A stretch of DNA of 64,000 bases from Verrucomicrobiia bacterium (GTDB taxonomy: Bacteria; Verrucomicrobiota; Verrucomicrobiia; Verrucomicrobiales; Akkermansiaceae): positions 1 to 64,000 of the forward strand of contig JAUIGV010000030.1 in the NCBI GenBank assembly GCA_030432565.1. The letters run 5' to 3'. Below the pieces are notes generated by a model. That model did no database searches. It was not told where the DNA came from and saw only the letters and a list, made by a program, of their open reading frames with translations. This document shows, piece after piece, positions 34,869-44,399 of this stretch. How positions within the stretch are numbered: position 1 is the stretch's first letter; each line of letters opens with the position of its first letter. Both the position numbers and the translations under genes were made by a program.

Positions 34869-35080
34869 CCAACTGCTTGGGAAATATTTACAACCCTTTG
34901 GCATCATCAGGCATTAGAATTTGGTCTCCCGCTGATTTGCGGTCATTTGACAGGAAAAAACCGGGGTTTCCGGCATCTCCGCCAAATATCCCGAAAAACC
35001 TTTAATTAAAGCAAAGTTCATCCTTGCCAAAGCGCCTCCGGACTCCTAGCTTCCGCCGCCTCAACCCGAAACCTGATCTT

Positions 35081-35236
35081 ATGTCCAAGCACAACTCTCT
35101 CAAACGTAAAGGCGGCGCAACCGGTAAACGCTCAGTGATGAAGCGCTTCGAACGTGTCAAACTCATGAAAGAGCGTGGCGAGTGGAAGGAAGGGCAAAGC
35201 GCTATTGCTCTCCCAAAGACCAAGGCTGAAGGATAG
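35081..35236 (+). CDS. Verrucomicrobia/Chlamydiae small basic protein
   Basis: A 51-residue, strongly basic protein (MSKHNSLKRKGGATGKRSVM, FERVKLMKERGEWKEG, LPKTK near the end). It matches the short family I know as the Chlamydiae/Verrucomicrobia small basic protein (TIGR04137). It is small enough to be missed by gene callers and probably binds nucleic acid, possibly rRNA; function is not established. The ATG at 35081 is chosen over an upstream frame start at 35024 because family similarity begins there. It also supports the phylum assignment. A weak hairpin follows at 35237-35253. Confidence 0.85.
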   Translation: MSKHNSLKRKGGATGKRSVMKRFERVKLMKERGEWKEGQSAIALPKTKAEG

Positions 35237-35307
35237 ACCCGCTAATTGCGGGTTTCCAAACCTCAATTTCCGGCGGGGCCATTCCTTGGCTCCGCCTTTT
35301 TCTTGCA

Positions 35308-36042
35308 ATGACCCCACCCGAAGGAATCCGACTCAACAAATACCTCGCTTCGGCGGGTGTAGGCTCACGTCGTGCCTGCGATGCTCTGGTCCAGCAAGGC
35401 GAAGTGGTCATCAATGGCGAGACTTGTCTAAATCCCGGATATCGGGTCCAGCCCGGCGACTTCATCAGGGCAGGTGGACGTAGAATTGAGCCGCTTGAAG
35501 TACAGTCGATCGTTTTACACAAGCCGGCCGGTCTCGTTTGCACCCGAAGCGATGAAAAAAACAGGGCGACGATATACGAATTACTCCCACCCCGCCTTCG
35601 CCACCTCGCGCACGTCGGACGGCTCGATCTGGAATCTGAAGGCCTCCTCATCCTCAGCAATGACGGAGAACTCAGCCAGGCTCTCACCCACCCGAGCCAC
35701 AAAATTGAGAAGCTTTATCAGGTTACGACTGAAAATGCCTTTGAGAACTCCATCCTCACCCAACTTGAGAAAGGAGTCTTCACCGAAGTTGGCAAAGCAC
35801 GCGCGGTTTCAGTGAAGCGAATCTCATCCCGCCGACTCGAGATGGTTCTCAACACCGGTCTGAAACGTCAAATACGCTACATGATTCAGGCTGTCGGACA
35901 CCGGGTGAAACGCCTCGTTCGACTTAAGATTGGCGACCTCACTCTCGACACTCTCAAGCCCGGAAAATGGCGCTTTTTAGAGAAATCCGAAAGAGACGCG
36001 TTAATGGCCTTGTCTGGAAAGACGAAAGGCCCTCGCAAATAG
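35308..36042 (+). CDS. RNA pseudouridine synthase, RsuA/RluB/RluE/RluF family
   Basis: An N-terminal S4 RNA-binding domain (IRLNKYLASAGVGSRRACDA, residues 7-65) is followed by the catalytic domain with the active-site Asp in HVGRLDLESEGLLIL (about residue 110). KPAGLVCTRSD and LKRQIRYMIQAVGHRVKRLV also fit. 244 residues, typical of RsuA/RluB. The modified RNA position (16S or 23S) cannot be read from the sequence. It follows the small basic protein gene in the same direction. Confidence 0.9.
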   Translation: MTPPEGIRLNKYLASAGVGSRRACDALVQQGEVVINGETCLNPGYRVQPGDFIRAGGRRIEPLEVQSIVLHKPAGLVCTRSDEKNRATIYELLPPRLRHLAHVGRLDLESEGLLILSNDGELSQALTHPSHKIEKLYQVTTENAFENSILTQLEKGVFTEVGKARAVSVKRISSRRLEMVLNTGLKRQIRYMIQAVGHRVKRLVRLKIGDLTLDTLKPGKWRFLEKSERDALMALSGKTKGPRK

Positions 36043-36130
36043 CCCTCAAAAACGAAAAATCTCCGATAAAGACTCGAATCAGTCATTGTCGCGCGGGGTG
36101 TGGCCTTGTTAGTTTTTCCACACAATCGAC

Positions 36131-38089
36131 ATGAGCAATAATATCGAAAGCCACCTCAGCGAAGACCGCGTTTTTAAGCCATCCAAGGAGTTTTCAAAAA
36201 AGGCCCGTATCAAAAGCATGGCGCAGTATAAGCGCATGTATCAGGAGTCTATCGACAAGCCCGGCGTGTTCTGGGCACGCGAGGCCAAAGAGCTGGCCTG
36301 GCAGAAAAAGTGGACCAAAGCACTCGATTGGAAGGCTCCCTACGCGAAGTGGTTTGTAGGAGGCAAACTGAACGTCTGCGAAAGTTGCGTAGACCAACAT
36401 CTCAAAAATGGGCGCGCCAATAAAGCCGCTATCATTTGGGAAGGCGAGCCGGGCGAGAACCGGACCCTCACCTATCGCCAGCTCCATCGTGAGGTTTGCA
36501 ATTTTTCCAATGTCCTGCTGGCCAAAGGCATCAAGCCCAAGGACCGGGTCATGATTTACATGCCAATGACTCCGGAAGCGGTGATTGCAATGCTTGCCTG
36601 TGCCCGGATTGGAGCCGTCCACTCCGTTATTTTTGGTGGGTTTTCAGCAGACTCGATTGTTGATCGTCTTGAAGATTGTAAGGCCAAGGCCATCATCACA
36701 AGTGATGGAGGCTACCGGCGTGGTGGCGTTGTCCAGCTCAAAAAAAACGTGGATGACGCCCTCAAGAAGTATAAGGAAGTTGAGTCCGTCATCGTTCACC
36801 AGCGGATCGGCAAGGAAGGAGCCCCGGTTAAAATGAAGCGTAACCGAGACGTCTGGTGGCATGAGGAAGCGGCGAAAGTTTCATCTACCCACGAAGCAAA
36901 AGCCTTCGACAGCGAGCATCCTCTTTTCATTCTTTATACCTCCGGTTCGACCGGAAAACCGAAAGGGATCCTGCACACATCCGGCGGATACCTCACCGGA
37001 ACTTACGCCACCTGCAAATACATCTTCGATATGCAGGAAGACGACGTCTACTGGTGCACCGCGGACGTGGGTTGGATCACCGGCCACTCCTATATCACCT
37101 ACGGCCCTCTCGCCAATGGCGTGACACAGGTCATGTATGAAGGCGCCCCCAATCATCCCGATTTTGGTCGATTCTGGGACATTGTTGAAAAATACAGCGT
37201 TAGCATTTTCTACACCGCGCCCACTGCCATTCGCGCCTTCATCAAGGCCGGTAATCACTTCCCGGAAGCCCGCGATCTTTCCTCACTCCGCCTGCTCGGC
37301 ACGGTGGGCGAGCCGATCAATCCGGAAGCCTGGATGTGGTATCACGATAAAATTGGTGGTGGGAGATGCCCCATTGTCGACACCTGGTGGCAAACCGAGA
37401 CCGGCGCGATTATGATTTCCCCCCTTCCCGGTTGCACTCCGACCAAACCCGGCACGGCGACCCTACCATTTTTCGGTGTCGATGCCGCCATTCTTGATGA
37501 AACAGGCGAGGAATGTGGCCCGAACGAAGGAGGAAAGCTGGTCATTCGCAAACCCTGGCCCTCCATGCTGCGAACAATTTACGGCGACAAGAAGCGCTAC
37601 CGTGACACCTACTGGAATGACTACAAGGGAATGTATACCGCTGGTGACGGAGCCCGCACCGACAAACAGGGGAATTTCTGGATCGTGGGCCGACTGGACG
37701 ACGTGCTAAACGTTTCGGGTCATCGTCTTGGAACAGCCGAAGTCGAGAGTGCACTCGTCGCCCACAAGGTTGTTGCCGAAGCCGCTGTTGTGGGAAGGCC
37801 CCATGAGATCAAAGGCCAGGGCGTGGTCGCATTCGTGACGGTAAAAGGTGGTTCGAAAACATCCGACGCACTTGCCAAGGAGCTTCGCAATCATGTTGGC
37901 AACGTCATCGGAGCCATTGCCAAGCCGGACGAAATTTACTTCGCACCCGCCCTACCCAAGACACGCTCCGGGAAAATTATGCGTCGACTCCTTAAGGAAC
38001 TGGTTGCCACCGGCGAAGTTTCTGGAAATATTACAACCCTGGAGGATCATCAGGTCATTGCCGACCTTCAGGCCCAGCTTAAAAAGTAG
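36131..38089 (+). CDS. acs: Acetyl-CoA synthetase
   Basis: Makes acetyl-CoA from acetate, ATP and CoA through acetyl-AMP. 652 residues, standard. [20 protein letters not shown] is the phosphate-binding P loop (residues about 260-280). [10 protein letters not shown] is the adenine motif, and [19 protein letters not shown] marks the hinge and start of the C-terminal domain. The catalytic lysine is Lys615 in [12 protein letters not shown], the site that is acetylated for regulation in many bacteria. The gene at 38174 follows closely. Confidence 0.95.
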   Translation: MSNNIESHLSEDRVFKPSKEFSKKARIKSMAQYKRMYQESIDKPGVFWAREAKELAWQKKWTKALDWKAPYAKWFVGGKLNVCESCVDQHLKNGRANKAAIIWEGEPGENRTLTYRQLHREVCNFSNVLLAKGIKPKDRVMIYMPMTPEAVIAMLACARIGAVHSVIFGGFSADSIVDRLEDCKAKAIITSDGGYRRGGVVQLKKNVDDALKKYKEVESVIVHQRIGKEGAPVKMKRNRDVWWHEEAAKVSSTHEAKAFDSEHPLFILYTSGSTGKPKGILHTSGGYLTGTYATCKYIFDMQEDDVYWCTADVGWITGHSYITYGPLANGVTQVMYEGAPNHPDFGRFWDIVEKYSVSIFYTAPTAIRAFIKAGNHFPEARDLSSLRLLGTVGEPINPEAWMWYHDKIGGGRCPIVDTWWQTETGAIMISPLPGCTPTKPGTATLPFFGVDAAILDETGEECGPNEGGKLVIRKPWPSMLRTIYGDKKRYRDTYWNDYKGMYTAGDGARTDKQGNFWIVGRLDDVLNVSGHRLGTAEVESALVAHKVVAEAAVVGRPHEIKGQGVVAFVTVKGGSKTSDALAKELRNHVGNVIGAIAKPDEIYFAPALPKTRSGKIMRRLLKELVATGEVSGNITTLEDHQVIADLQAQLKK

Positions 38090-38173
38090 CACCCGATTCT
38101 TCGAATGACTCAAAGCCGATATCTCATTGCCTCTCTTCTCCAGAATTTTGGAGTAAGACGAAAAGCCAGGCGA

Positions 38174-38980
38174 ATGACCGATGCTGCTTTTGAGATGCAC
38201 TTGATGCAGGACGGCGAGGAAATTCTTGGCGCCTACTGCTGGAGGAATATTGAGCATATTGAAGAACTCTCGATGGAGTATTGGAACCTTCGGCGCCTTG
38301 AGCGTGAGGAGGCCAATCTTCTGTCTAAAGTCAGGGAAGCCGAGAAAACTCTCGCGGATGCCCAAAAACAGAGAGCATCATACCTGGATCGCTCCAAGGG
38401 CCAGGGTGAGGACTACCTTGATGAGCGTAATACTCTCCTTGAGTCGATCGAAGAGGTGAACAAGGAGCGCGACAGCCTCATGGCCGAAGCGATCCGGACA
38501 AAGAAGAAGCACTCGGCCCTCAAGATGAAGGTGAAGGTGCTTCAAGAGGAGGGACTCGATGAAGAAGCAGAAATCCGAAAGGCTCGTGAGGAGCTCGCCA
38601 GTCTTCGTGAAATCTTTACCGCTGATAAGGAAAGGCTGAACTCACTGAATGAAAAGTCGACCCATCTGGAAGACCGGCTGGATCAAATTCAGGGGAAAAT
38701 TAATCTGGAGGTCAATGATTCCAAGGGCGAGGCAACCGAAGCATTTTCTCGCATCAGTAAAGCCAACCGCGATATCACAAAACACAAGGCCGAGTTGGGT
38801 GTGTTGCAAGAAGAACAAGGAGTCCTTTTTAGAGAGGTCGGAAGATTCCTAAATGTGAACTCCAAACGCAAGGACTGCCGCAAAGCTTGCAGGGAGCACA
38901 GAGGGATCCTCGAACAAACCCGGCTTCTCTTTCAGTCCATCGAGTTAAATCGAAAGCTGGTAGAAAAATTGGGTGGTTAA
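38174..38980 (+). CDS. Coiled-coil protein of unknown function
   Basis: About 268 residues. The first 40 form a small folded part (MTDAAFEMHLMQDGEEILGA, then CWRNIEHIEELSMEYW). The rest is a long charged coiled coil with heptad-like pattern (LEREEANLLSKVREAEKTLA; TAEKTHLEDRLDQI-like stretches). No membrane segment. The start at 38174 is preferred to 38105 because the 23 extra residues are basic and atypical, but either is possible. It shares the direction of acs (84 bp gap). No family recognised; possibly a cytoskeletal or scaffold element. Confidence 0.5.
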   Translation: MTDAAFEMHLMQDGEEILGAYCWRNIEHIEELSMEYWNLRRLEREEANLLSKVREAEKTLADAQKQRASYLDRSKGQGEDYLDERNTLLESIEEVNKERDSLMAEAIRTKKKHSALKMKVKVLQEEGLDEEAEIRKAREELASLREIFTADKERLNSLNEKSTHLEDRLDQIQGKINLEVNDSKGEATEAFSRISKANRDITKHKAELGVLQEEQGVLFREVGRFLNVNSKRKDCRKACREHRGILEQTRLLFQSIELNRKLVEKLGG

Positions 38981-39019
38981 TCCCCACCTCACCTCTTTTT
39001 CTGTGTAAAACCGTTAGCT

Positions 39020-40117
39020 TCAGGAAGTCACCCGCATGGGCATGAGCACATAGAGGAATGCATCTTCGGTGCGCAGCACTCCCGGACTCATTTCGTCAAT
39101 TAGATCCAAGTGAATCTCATCCTCTTCCAGGCTCTTTAATGGGGCCATCAGGAACTCAGGATTGAAAGCAATCGAAAATTCCTTGCCCTCATACTTCACA
39201 TCAAGACTTTCATTTGCCTCACCGATATCAGGGCTATTCGCCATCACATCGACTTGATTGTGACCAAAAGTCAACTTCACCGAATTTGATTTCTCGGAAG
39301 AAAGAAGTGAAACCCTGCGGGTGGTCTCAAGCAGCTGCTCCCTGCTCAAAGTCAGCCGCTCCTTCGATTCCCCGGGTATCACCTGACGGTAGTTCGGGTA
39401 ATTTCCTTCAATGAGCTTGCTTACGATGATGCTGGAGCCGATCTCAAAACAAACCTGATTATCGGAGAGCTTGAGAATCATATCGCCCTCGGTTCCAAGA
39501 AGTCTTTGAAGCTCTTGAACGGCTTTCGTGGGCACAATAAAATCAGTCTCGTGGCTTGAGGGGAACTCAAGCTCATGATCAACCATTGCCAGACGTCGGC
39601 CATCAGTGGCCACAAGAGTCATTTTCCCCTCGCTAAAAGACGTAAAAATTCCGTTAAGCACATAACGGGTCTCATCCGTGGAGATCGCATAGGACGTCTT
39701 TTTGAGGGCGTTCCGGAAGACCGACTGGGGTATCTTATATTCCTTTGCATCGCTGAATCCCGCAAGCGGCGGAAATTCACCGTCGGGCAGCCCGATGATT
39801 TTAAAGAAGCTGGGTCCACTCTTGATCGAAGCCACATTCTTGCCGTCGACAGAAATCTCAATCTCTGCGGAAGGGAGCTCCCTGATAATATTGACCAGCC
39901 GTTTCACCGGAAGAGTTGTCGCACCGGCCTTGGAAACCTCGGCAATCGCCGTGCCACTGACACCAACATCCAAGTCCGTCGTTGTCAAACGGAGCCCCTC
40001 ATCCGAGGCCTCGATTAATACATTGGAGAGAATTGGAAGAGTCGTGCGACTGCTAACCACATGCTGCACCTGCTGCAACCCATCTAAAAAGGCTTCCTTT
40101 GCGATTCTGAACTTCAT
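39020..40117 (-). CDS. dnaN: DNA polymerase III beta subunit (sliding clamp)
   Basis: Ring-shaped clamp that tethers DNA polymerase. The three domains are seen through LQQVQHVVSSRTTLPILSNV, LRLTTTDLDVGV, SYAISTDETRYVLNGI, LVATDGRRLAMVD and the C-terminal YVLMPMRVTS. The start is MKFRIAKEAF at 40117; an in-frame ATG at 40180 adds unrelated residues. 365 residues, normal. It follows dnaA in the same direction with 85 bp between, the classical replication gene order. Confidence 0.95.
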   Translation of the reverse strand: MKFRIAKEAFLDGLQQVQHVVSSRTTLPILSNVLIEASDEGLRLTTTDLDVGVSGTAIAEVSKAGATTLPVKRLVNIIRELPSAEIEISVDGKNVASIKSGPSFFKIIGLPDGEFPPLAGFSDAKEYKIPQSVFRNALKKTSYAISTDETRYVLNGIFTSFSEGKMTLVATDGRRLAMVDHELEFPSSHETDFIVPTKAVQELQRLLGTEGDMILKLSDNQVCFEIGSSIIVSKLIEGNYPNYRQVIPGESKERLTLSREQLLETTRRVSLLSSEKSNSVKLTFGHNQVDVMANSPDIGEANESLDVKYEGKEFSIAFNPEFLMAPLKSLEEDEIHLDLIDEMSPGVLRTEDAFLYVLMPMRVTS

Positions 40118-40202
40118 AATGCAAATGCGCCCGTCAGGGCCACTGCGTTGGAAAATGCCCCTCGCAGCAAATCTTGGCAAGTATTTACTTAGGAATTAGA
40201 AA

Positions 40203-41696
40203 CTAATTGCGCCGCTCCAAGGATGCGTTGAGCTTCTCGACCGCTCCGCTGACCTCGGGATCGCTCTCGATTTCAGATTTCACCTTTTTACAGGCATGAA
40301 TCACCGTTCCATGGTCCCGTTTTCCAAAGGCATCTCCAATGTCGACCAATGAGAGCTTGGTCAGTCTCCGTGACAAATACATCGCGATTTGCCGGGGAAA
40401 AGCGATGCTCGCAGGCCGACGGCGGCTACTCATATCCGAAAGATTCAGATTGTAGTAGTCGGCAACAGCCTTCTGGATCTGCTCAACCGTAACAAGGTGG
40501 GTATTTTCATCGCGCACCAAATCTCCCAAAAGGTCGTCGACCTTCTCAATAGACATTTTCTCGGGCGACAAAAAACTGTAACTCGCAACTCTTGTGAGAG
40601 CTCCTTCCAAACGTCTCACGTTGCTTTTGATCTGATTGGCGATGTGGACCACGATATTGTTATCGAGGTCCACTTTCCATTGTTCCATTTTGCGACGCAG
40701 AATGGCCACCCTCGTTTCGAATCCCGGAGGCTGCAGTTCAACGGTAAGGCCGCTCTCAAAGCGGCTAATAAGTCGGGGCTCCAGTGTCTGGATTTCCGGA
40801 GCCGGGCAATCGCAGGTCAAAATCACCTGGGTCTGGGAATTGAGGAGGGCGTTGAAGGTGTGAAAAAACTCATCCTGGGTGCGCTCTTTTCCTGCGATAA
40901 ATTGGATGTCATCAATCAACATCGCATCGACGTGCCGGTAGGCCTTGCGAAAAGCATCGAGATTACCCTTTCGAACGGCCTCGATGAACTCGTTCGCAAA
41001 ATGCTCCGCGGTCAGGAAGACCACCTTGGCCTTCGGGTCATTCGCAAGGAGTTGCTGGGCCACAGCGGACATCAGATGAGTCTTCCCCAACCCTGCCCGC
41101 CCGTGAATAAAGAGCGGGTTGAAGCTACGCCCTTCCTGATAGGCAACCGCCGAACAGGCGGCGTGAGCAAACTGGCTGTTGTCGCCAACCACGAAGCTTT
41201 CAAAGTCGAACTCCGGATTGATTCCGAGACGTTTCAACTTTCGCTGGAATGCCTGCGTTTTCGCTTCCACTTCCGGAGTGACCACCTTCACCTTGCTACC
41301 GCCGCGGACACCGCGCACCGCGACCTTTTGTTGATCTTTCTTCAGAGGGAAATCCGCTTCGATCAATTCCAAAGACGGTGCCACCTCGGTTTCCTTGGCC
41401 CCTTTGACGACAATTTTCGGTGTGCAATGAATTCCGGCACCCTCAGCAAAGGCAGCACGGAGCTCGTCCATGTAGTTTGTCTCGATCCAAATTTGGTGCA
41501 TGTCCGACTGAACCGCAACAACGCCATCCTGATGCCCGGGATCCACGAGCTCGGCATTCTTAAACCAGCGGGAGAAGGCATCACCGCTAATATACTCGCT
41601 CAATTTTTCCCTGACCAAATTCCACGTTTTGGAAATACTTTGGTCTCCTTGATTTTCGTATTTATTTTCATGGTCTCCTTCCTTTTTCTTACTCAT
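40203..41696 (-). CDS. dnaA: Chromosomal replication initiator DnaA
   Basis: AAA+ protein that opens the chromosomal origin. Domain I (TWNLVREKLSEYISGDAFSR) is at residues about 24-85 and a linker follows. Walker A is GRAGLGKTH (199-207). Walker B is MLIDDIQFIAGKERTQDEFF. The DNA-binding domain IV at the end contains FGKRDHGTVIHACKKV. The start is uncertain: ATG 41696 gives 497 residues but has no Shine-Dalgarno, while a strong AAGGAG lies before an in-frame ATT (codon 21). Another AAGGAG precedes an out-of-frame 23-codon ATG frame at 41671. Confidence 0.93.
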   Translation of the reverse strand: MSKKKEGDHENKYENQGDQSISKTWNLVREKLSEYISGDAFSRWFKNAELVDPGHQDGVVAVQSDMHQIWIETNYMDELRAAFAEGAGIHCTPKIVVKGAKETEVAPSLELIEADFPLKKDQQKVAVRGVRGGSKVKVVTPEVEAKTQAFQRKLKRLGINPEFDFESFVVGDNSQFAHAACSAVAYQEGRSFNPLFIHGRAGLGKTHLMSAVAQQLLANDPKAKVVFLTAEHFANEFIEAVRKGNLDAFRKAYRHVDAMLIDDIQFIAGKERTQDEFFHTFNALLNSQTQVILTCDCPAPEIQTLEPRLISRFESGLTVELQPPGFETRVAILRRKMEQWKVDLDNNIVVHIANQIKSNVRRLEGALTRVASYSFLSPEKMSIEKVDDLLGDLVRDENTHLVTVEQIQKAVADYYNLNLSDMSSRRRPASIAFPRQIAMYLSRRLTKLSLVDIGDAFGKRDHGTVIHACKKVKSEIESDPEVSGAVEKLNASLERRN

Positions 41697-41912
41697 CGGG
41701 TGTGCTCTCAAACAGATTGTTGTGTTATGAAATCGGCGTTTATCCACTTAAGGATTTGCGTCCACCGACCAAACGAAAATGGCCCGAAAACCCAGCATTC
41801 GAAAATCAAAAAGCTTTGGAAAAATTTTAAAAAAACGAGAATCATTGTTCCACAAACGATCCACGGTTTTTTTGAAAAAAACACTCTGTTCCAATTTCTT
41901 AAGTCACCTTAA
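41697..41912. other. oriC: AT-rich intergenic region beside dnaA, possible replication origin
   Basis: 216 bp between dnaA and the symporter gene. It holds TTATCCACT (41740-41748, one base off the E. coli DnaA box) and TGTTCCACA (41848-41856, weaker). A run of A and T stretches (41809-41840 and 41867-41890) could serve as an unwinding element. Promoters for dnaA must also lie here. Box number is low, so this is only a candidate. Confidence 0.35.
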
Positions 41913-43520
41913 TTAGTGTTTCATTTTCGCCCCGATTAGCCCCCCGCCGAGCGTCAAAAGTGTCCCAATCGGCCACATCCAAAAATAGCCCACCAATGGA
42001 ATCACTTTCCCGGACTCATTGAGTTCGTATGTTGGAAGAGCTGCCAACCAGTCGACACCACCGGTCACCATATTAACAAGGATCCAGATATCCATGCGGA
42101 CAAACATTGTGAGGAAGAAAGAGAGACAGGCCCCAAAAAGAATCCCTCGAAAATCACCCCGCCCAATCAAGGCGCACAGAAACATTCCCAGCAGCGGTCC
42201 CATCGTGTAACTCGTCATCCCAAAAGCCAATGGGAGAATCGGAACCTCCAGTTTTTCCTTCACGATGTTCATAAGGATTGTGAAAACCGTCAGTGACAGC
42301 CCCCAGATCACGACCCATTTGCGCGATTCCTTGACAAGTTTCGCCTGATCCAAATCCTTCTGGTTTTCGGGATTATGAATCAGTGAAATCGTAGTCTGAC
42401 TGAGCGCCGCGAGGATGGAATCCAGACTGGAAATCGCTGCCGCAAAAACACCGGCCAAAATCAGGCCGGCAAGGCCAGCCGGCAATTGTGTGACAATCCA
42501 GACAGGAAAGACCAAATCACCGTCAGCAGGCACCCCACCTTCCGACGGAGGCGTCGGCACGCCGCCTTTCTCGAAGGCCAAGGTTTGAGCAATGTCTCCG
42601 GCGGGGGGATTTAAATAGTAGAATGCAAAAAGGGCAGCCCCAACCAAGAGCATGAGGTAGGTCAGCGCCTGTCCCACTGAACTCCAAATGATTGCCTTCC
42701 TCGCATCGCCGGCATTCTTACAACAAAACATCCTCTGGGCATTCAGCTGATCCACCCCGAATGCGGTGAGGTTTTGGAAAGGTACCGCAATCACTGCGAC
42801 CCAAAAAGTAAACTGCAATTCCGGCCCAATCCCAAAGGTCGCATCCCAGGTCTTCGTTTTGCCGGCATTTGTCGCGGTGTTCCAAATCGCAGACCATCCG
42901 CCATCAATTGAGTTTGAAATCCAGGCCAGCGCAAAGAGTCCGCCGAAAGTGAAAAGCGCGAACTGCATGACATCCGTCCAAATGACCGTCCTCATGCCTC
43001 CCATTAATGTCCAGCAGATTGCAAATACACCGATGATCAGAATACAAAGTTCAAATGGAAGCCCCGTGACGATCTTGAGAGGAAGCGCCGCTACGAGAAT
43101 CCGCACGCTCTGCCCCAAAATTGAGCCAACGGTAAAAAACCAGGTCGCCAGCTTTTTCAACTCGGGTTTGATCCGCCGTCCCATGTAGTCATAGGGACTA
43201 TAAATCTCGTCCTCGTAGAAGACCTTCACAAAAACCATTCCCACAACAACCCGCCCGATGATCGAGCCTATCCCCCATAACATATAGGTGAAATTTCCAT
43301 TTGCAGCCATCACCCCGCCTGGAACTCCGATGAAGGTCACTCCGCTGATCTCCGTGGCGATGATCGACCCGCAAACCGCCCACCACGGCAGAGATTTCCC
43401 CCCTGCAAAAAAGTCCTTAATCGTTGCCTGCTTGCCCGCCATGAAGTGCCCGATCACCGTAGTGAGTGCCAAATAGCCAAAAAGGACCATCCAATCAGCT
43501 GTGGTAAACCATCCATTCAT
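41913..43520 (-). CDS. Sodium:solute symporter (SSS family)
   Basis: 535 residues with about 13-14 membrane helices. The family start (WMVLFGYLALTTVIGHFMAG, FFAGGKSLPWWAVCGSIIAT then EISGVTFIGVPG), the GGMRTVIWTDVMQFALF segment and the ISSLDSILAALSQTT stretch are typical of sodium/solute symporters such as those for sugars, inositol or sialic acid. The substrate cannot be read. A long periplasmic or cytoplasmic loop (PPSEGGVPADGDLVF) is notable. It is transcribed away from kdsB and towards the dnaA region. Confidence 0.88.
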   Translation of the reverse strand: MNGWFTTADWMVLFGYLALTTVIGHFMAGKQATIKDFFAGGKSLPWWAVCGSIIATEISGVTFIGVPGGVMAANGNFTYMLWGIGSIIGRVVVGMVFVKVFYEDEIYSPYDYMGRRIKPELKKLATWFFTVGSILGQSVRILVAALPLKIVTGLPFELCILIIGVFAICWTLMGGMRTVIWTDVMQFALFTFGGLFALAWISNSIDGGWSAIWNTATNAGKTKTWDATFGIGPELQFTFWVAVIAVPFQNLTAFGVDQLNAQRMFCCKNAGDARKAIIWSSVGQALTYLMLLVGAALFAFYYLNPPAGDIAQTLAFEKGGVPTPPSEGGVPADGDLVFPVWIVTQLPAGLAGLILAGVFAAAISSLDSILAALSQTTISLIHNPENQKDLDQAKLVKESRKWVVIWGLSLTVFTILMNIVKEKLEVPILPLAFGMTSYTMGPLLGMFLCALIGRGDFRGILFGACLSFFLTMFVRMDIWILVNMVTGGVDWLAALPTYELNESGKVIPLVGYFWMWPIGTLLTLGGGLIGAKMKH

Positions 43521-43637
43521 CGGTGCGGAGATTGCCCGCTTCGCCTCATTCTGTCCATCTCCGACAAATTTCTTCTCTGATTGTCCAATTACTCTTGTGA
43601 CCTGACACCTCTCTGACTAGCGTTCTGAAACCGATCG

Positions 43638-43643
43638 AGGAGG
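43638..43643 (+). promoter_or_regulatory. Ribosome binding site that sets an AUU start for kdsB
   Basis: AGGAGG lies 6 bp upstream of ATT 43650. The in-frame stop TGA at 43626-43628 bounds the frame. No ATG, GTG or TTG occurs between the stop and the first conserved KdsB motif. Confidence 0.7.
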
Positions 43644-43649
43644 AATATT

Positions 43650-44399
43650 ATTAGCAACGAAAAAATACGAATCGTTGGCATCATACCGGCCCGCTGGGCC
43701 TCCTCCCGCTTCCCCGGAAAGCCCCTTCATCCGCTGCTTGGGAAGCCACTCCTTCAACACGTCTTCGAACGTGCTTCCCTTTGTAGAGAACTGGACGAAC
43801 TCGTCATCGCAACCGATGACAGTCGCATTTCCGCTCTTTGCGAAACGATAGGAGCCAAAGTCATTAACACCCGCTCCGACCATCCCACAGGCACAGACCG
43901 CATCGCCGAGGCCGCCGACCGGTGCGACGCTGCCACCCACGTGATTAATATACAAGGCGACGAACCCCTGCTCGACCCGGAACTGGTTGATACGCTTGCA
44001 CGCGAATTACGCGAGGACGAAGACCTGCCAATGATCACTGCCGGCAGCCCTCTTGACGACCCCGACCTGATTGCCAACTCCAATATAGTCAAACTGGTGA
44101 TCGATCGTAACCACAACGCGCTCTACTTCTCGCGTTCTCCCATTCCCTTTCGAAGAAACGAAGTTCCGACCCTCCCCACTTATCGACATTTGGGAATTTA
44201 CGGTTACCGCACCGACTTCCTGCAACGCTTCATCAAACTCCCTCCCTCACCCCTCGAGATCGCTGAAGGACTGGAACAACTTCGCGCCCTCGAAGATGGT
44301 GCCACCATTCGGGTTCACCTCACCGAACACGAAGCCATCGGCCTCGACTCTCCTGATCAAATCCCGCTCATCGAATCCCTGCTCGCCTCATCTCAATGA
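43650..44399 (+). CDS. kdsB: 3-deoxy-manno-octulosonate cytidylyltransferase with a putative AUU start
   Basis: Activates Kdo as CMP-Kdo for lipopolysaccharide synthesis. The complete protein is visible only if translation starts at ATT 43650. It reads IIPARWASSRFPGKPL, the nucleotide-binding signature, from residue 11, then ELVIATDDSRI, SDHPTGTDRIAEAA, INIQGDEPLL and RHLGIYGYRTDFLQRF. 249 residues equals the E. coli enzyme (248). The first GTG (43941) would remove the whole catalytic N-terminus. AGGAGG stands 6 bp upstream. The stop overlaps the pyrG ATG by 4 bp; PyrG makes the CTP this enzyme uses. Confidence 0.85.
   Translation: MSNEKIRIVGIIPARWASSRFPGKPLHPLLGKPLLQHVFERASLCRELDELVIATDDSRISALCETIGAKVINTRSDHPTGTDRIAEAADRCDAATHVINIQGDEPLLDPELVDTLARELREDEDLPMITAGSPLDDPDLIANSNIVKLVIDRNHNALYFSRSPIPFRRNEVPTLPTYRHLGIYGYRTDFLQRFIKLPPSPLEIAEGLEQLRALEDGATIRVHLTEHEAIGLDSPDQIPLIESLLASSQ

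Noticed and set aside
34947-34952. Perfect -35 hexamer TTGACA upstream of the small basic protein
   Set aside because: No matching -10 element at the right spacing, so a promoter was not called.
40389-41912. 507-codon plus-strand frame opposite dnaA
   Set aside because: Antisense to dnaA; no family match.
43941-44399. Short kdsB starting at the first GTG
   Set aside because: It would lack the catalytic N-terminal half, which is present and in frame upstream.
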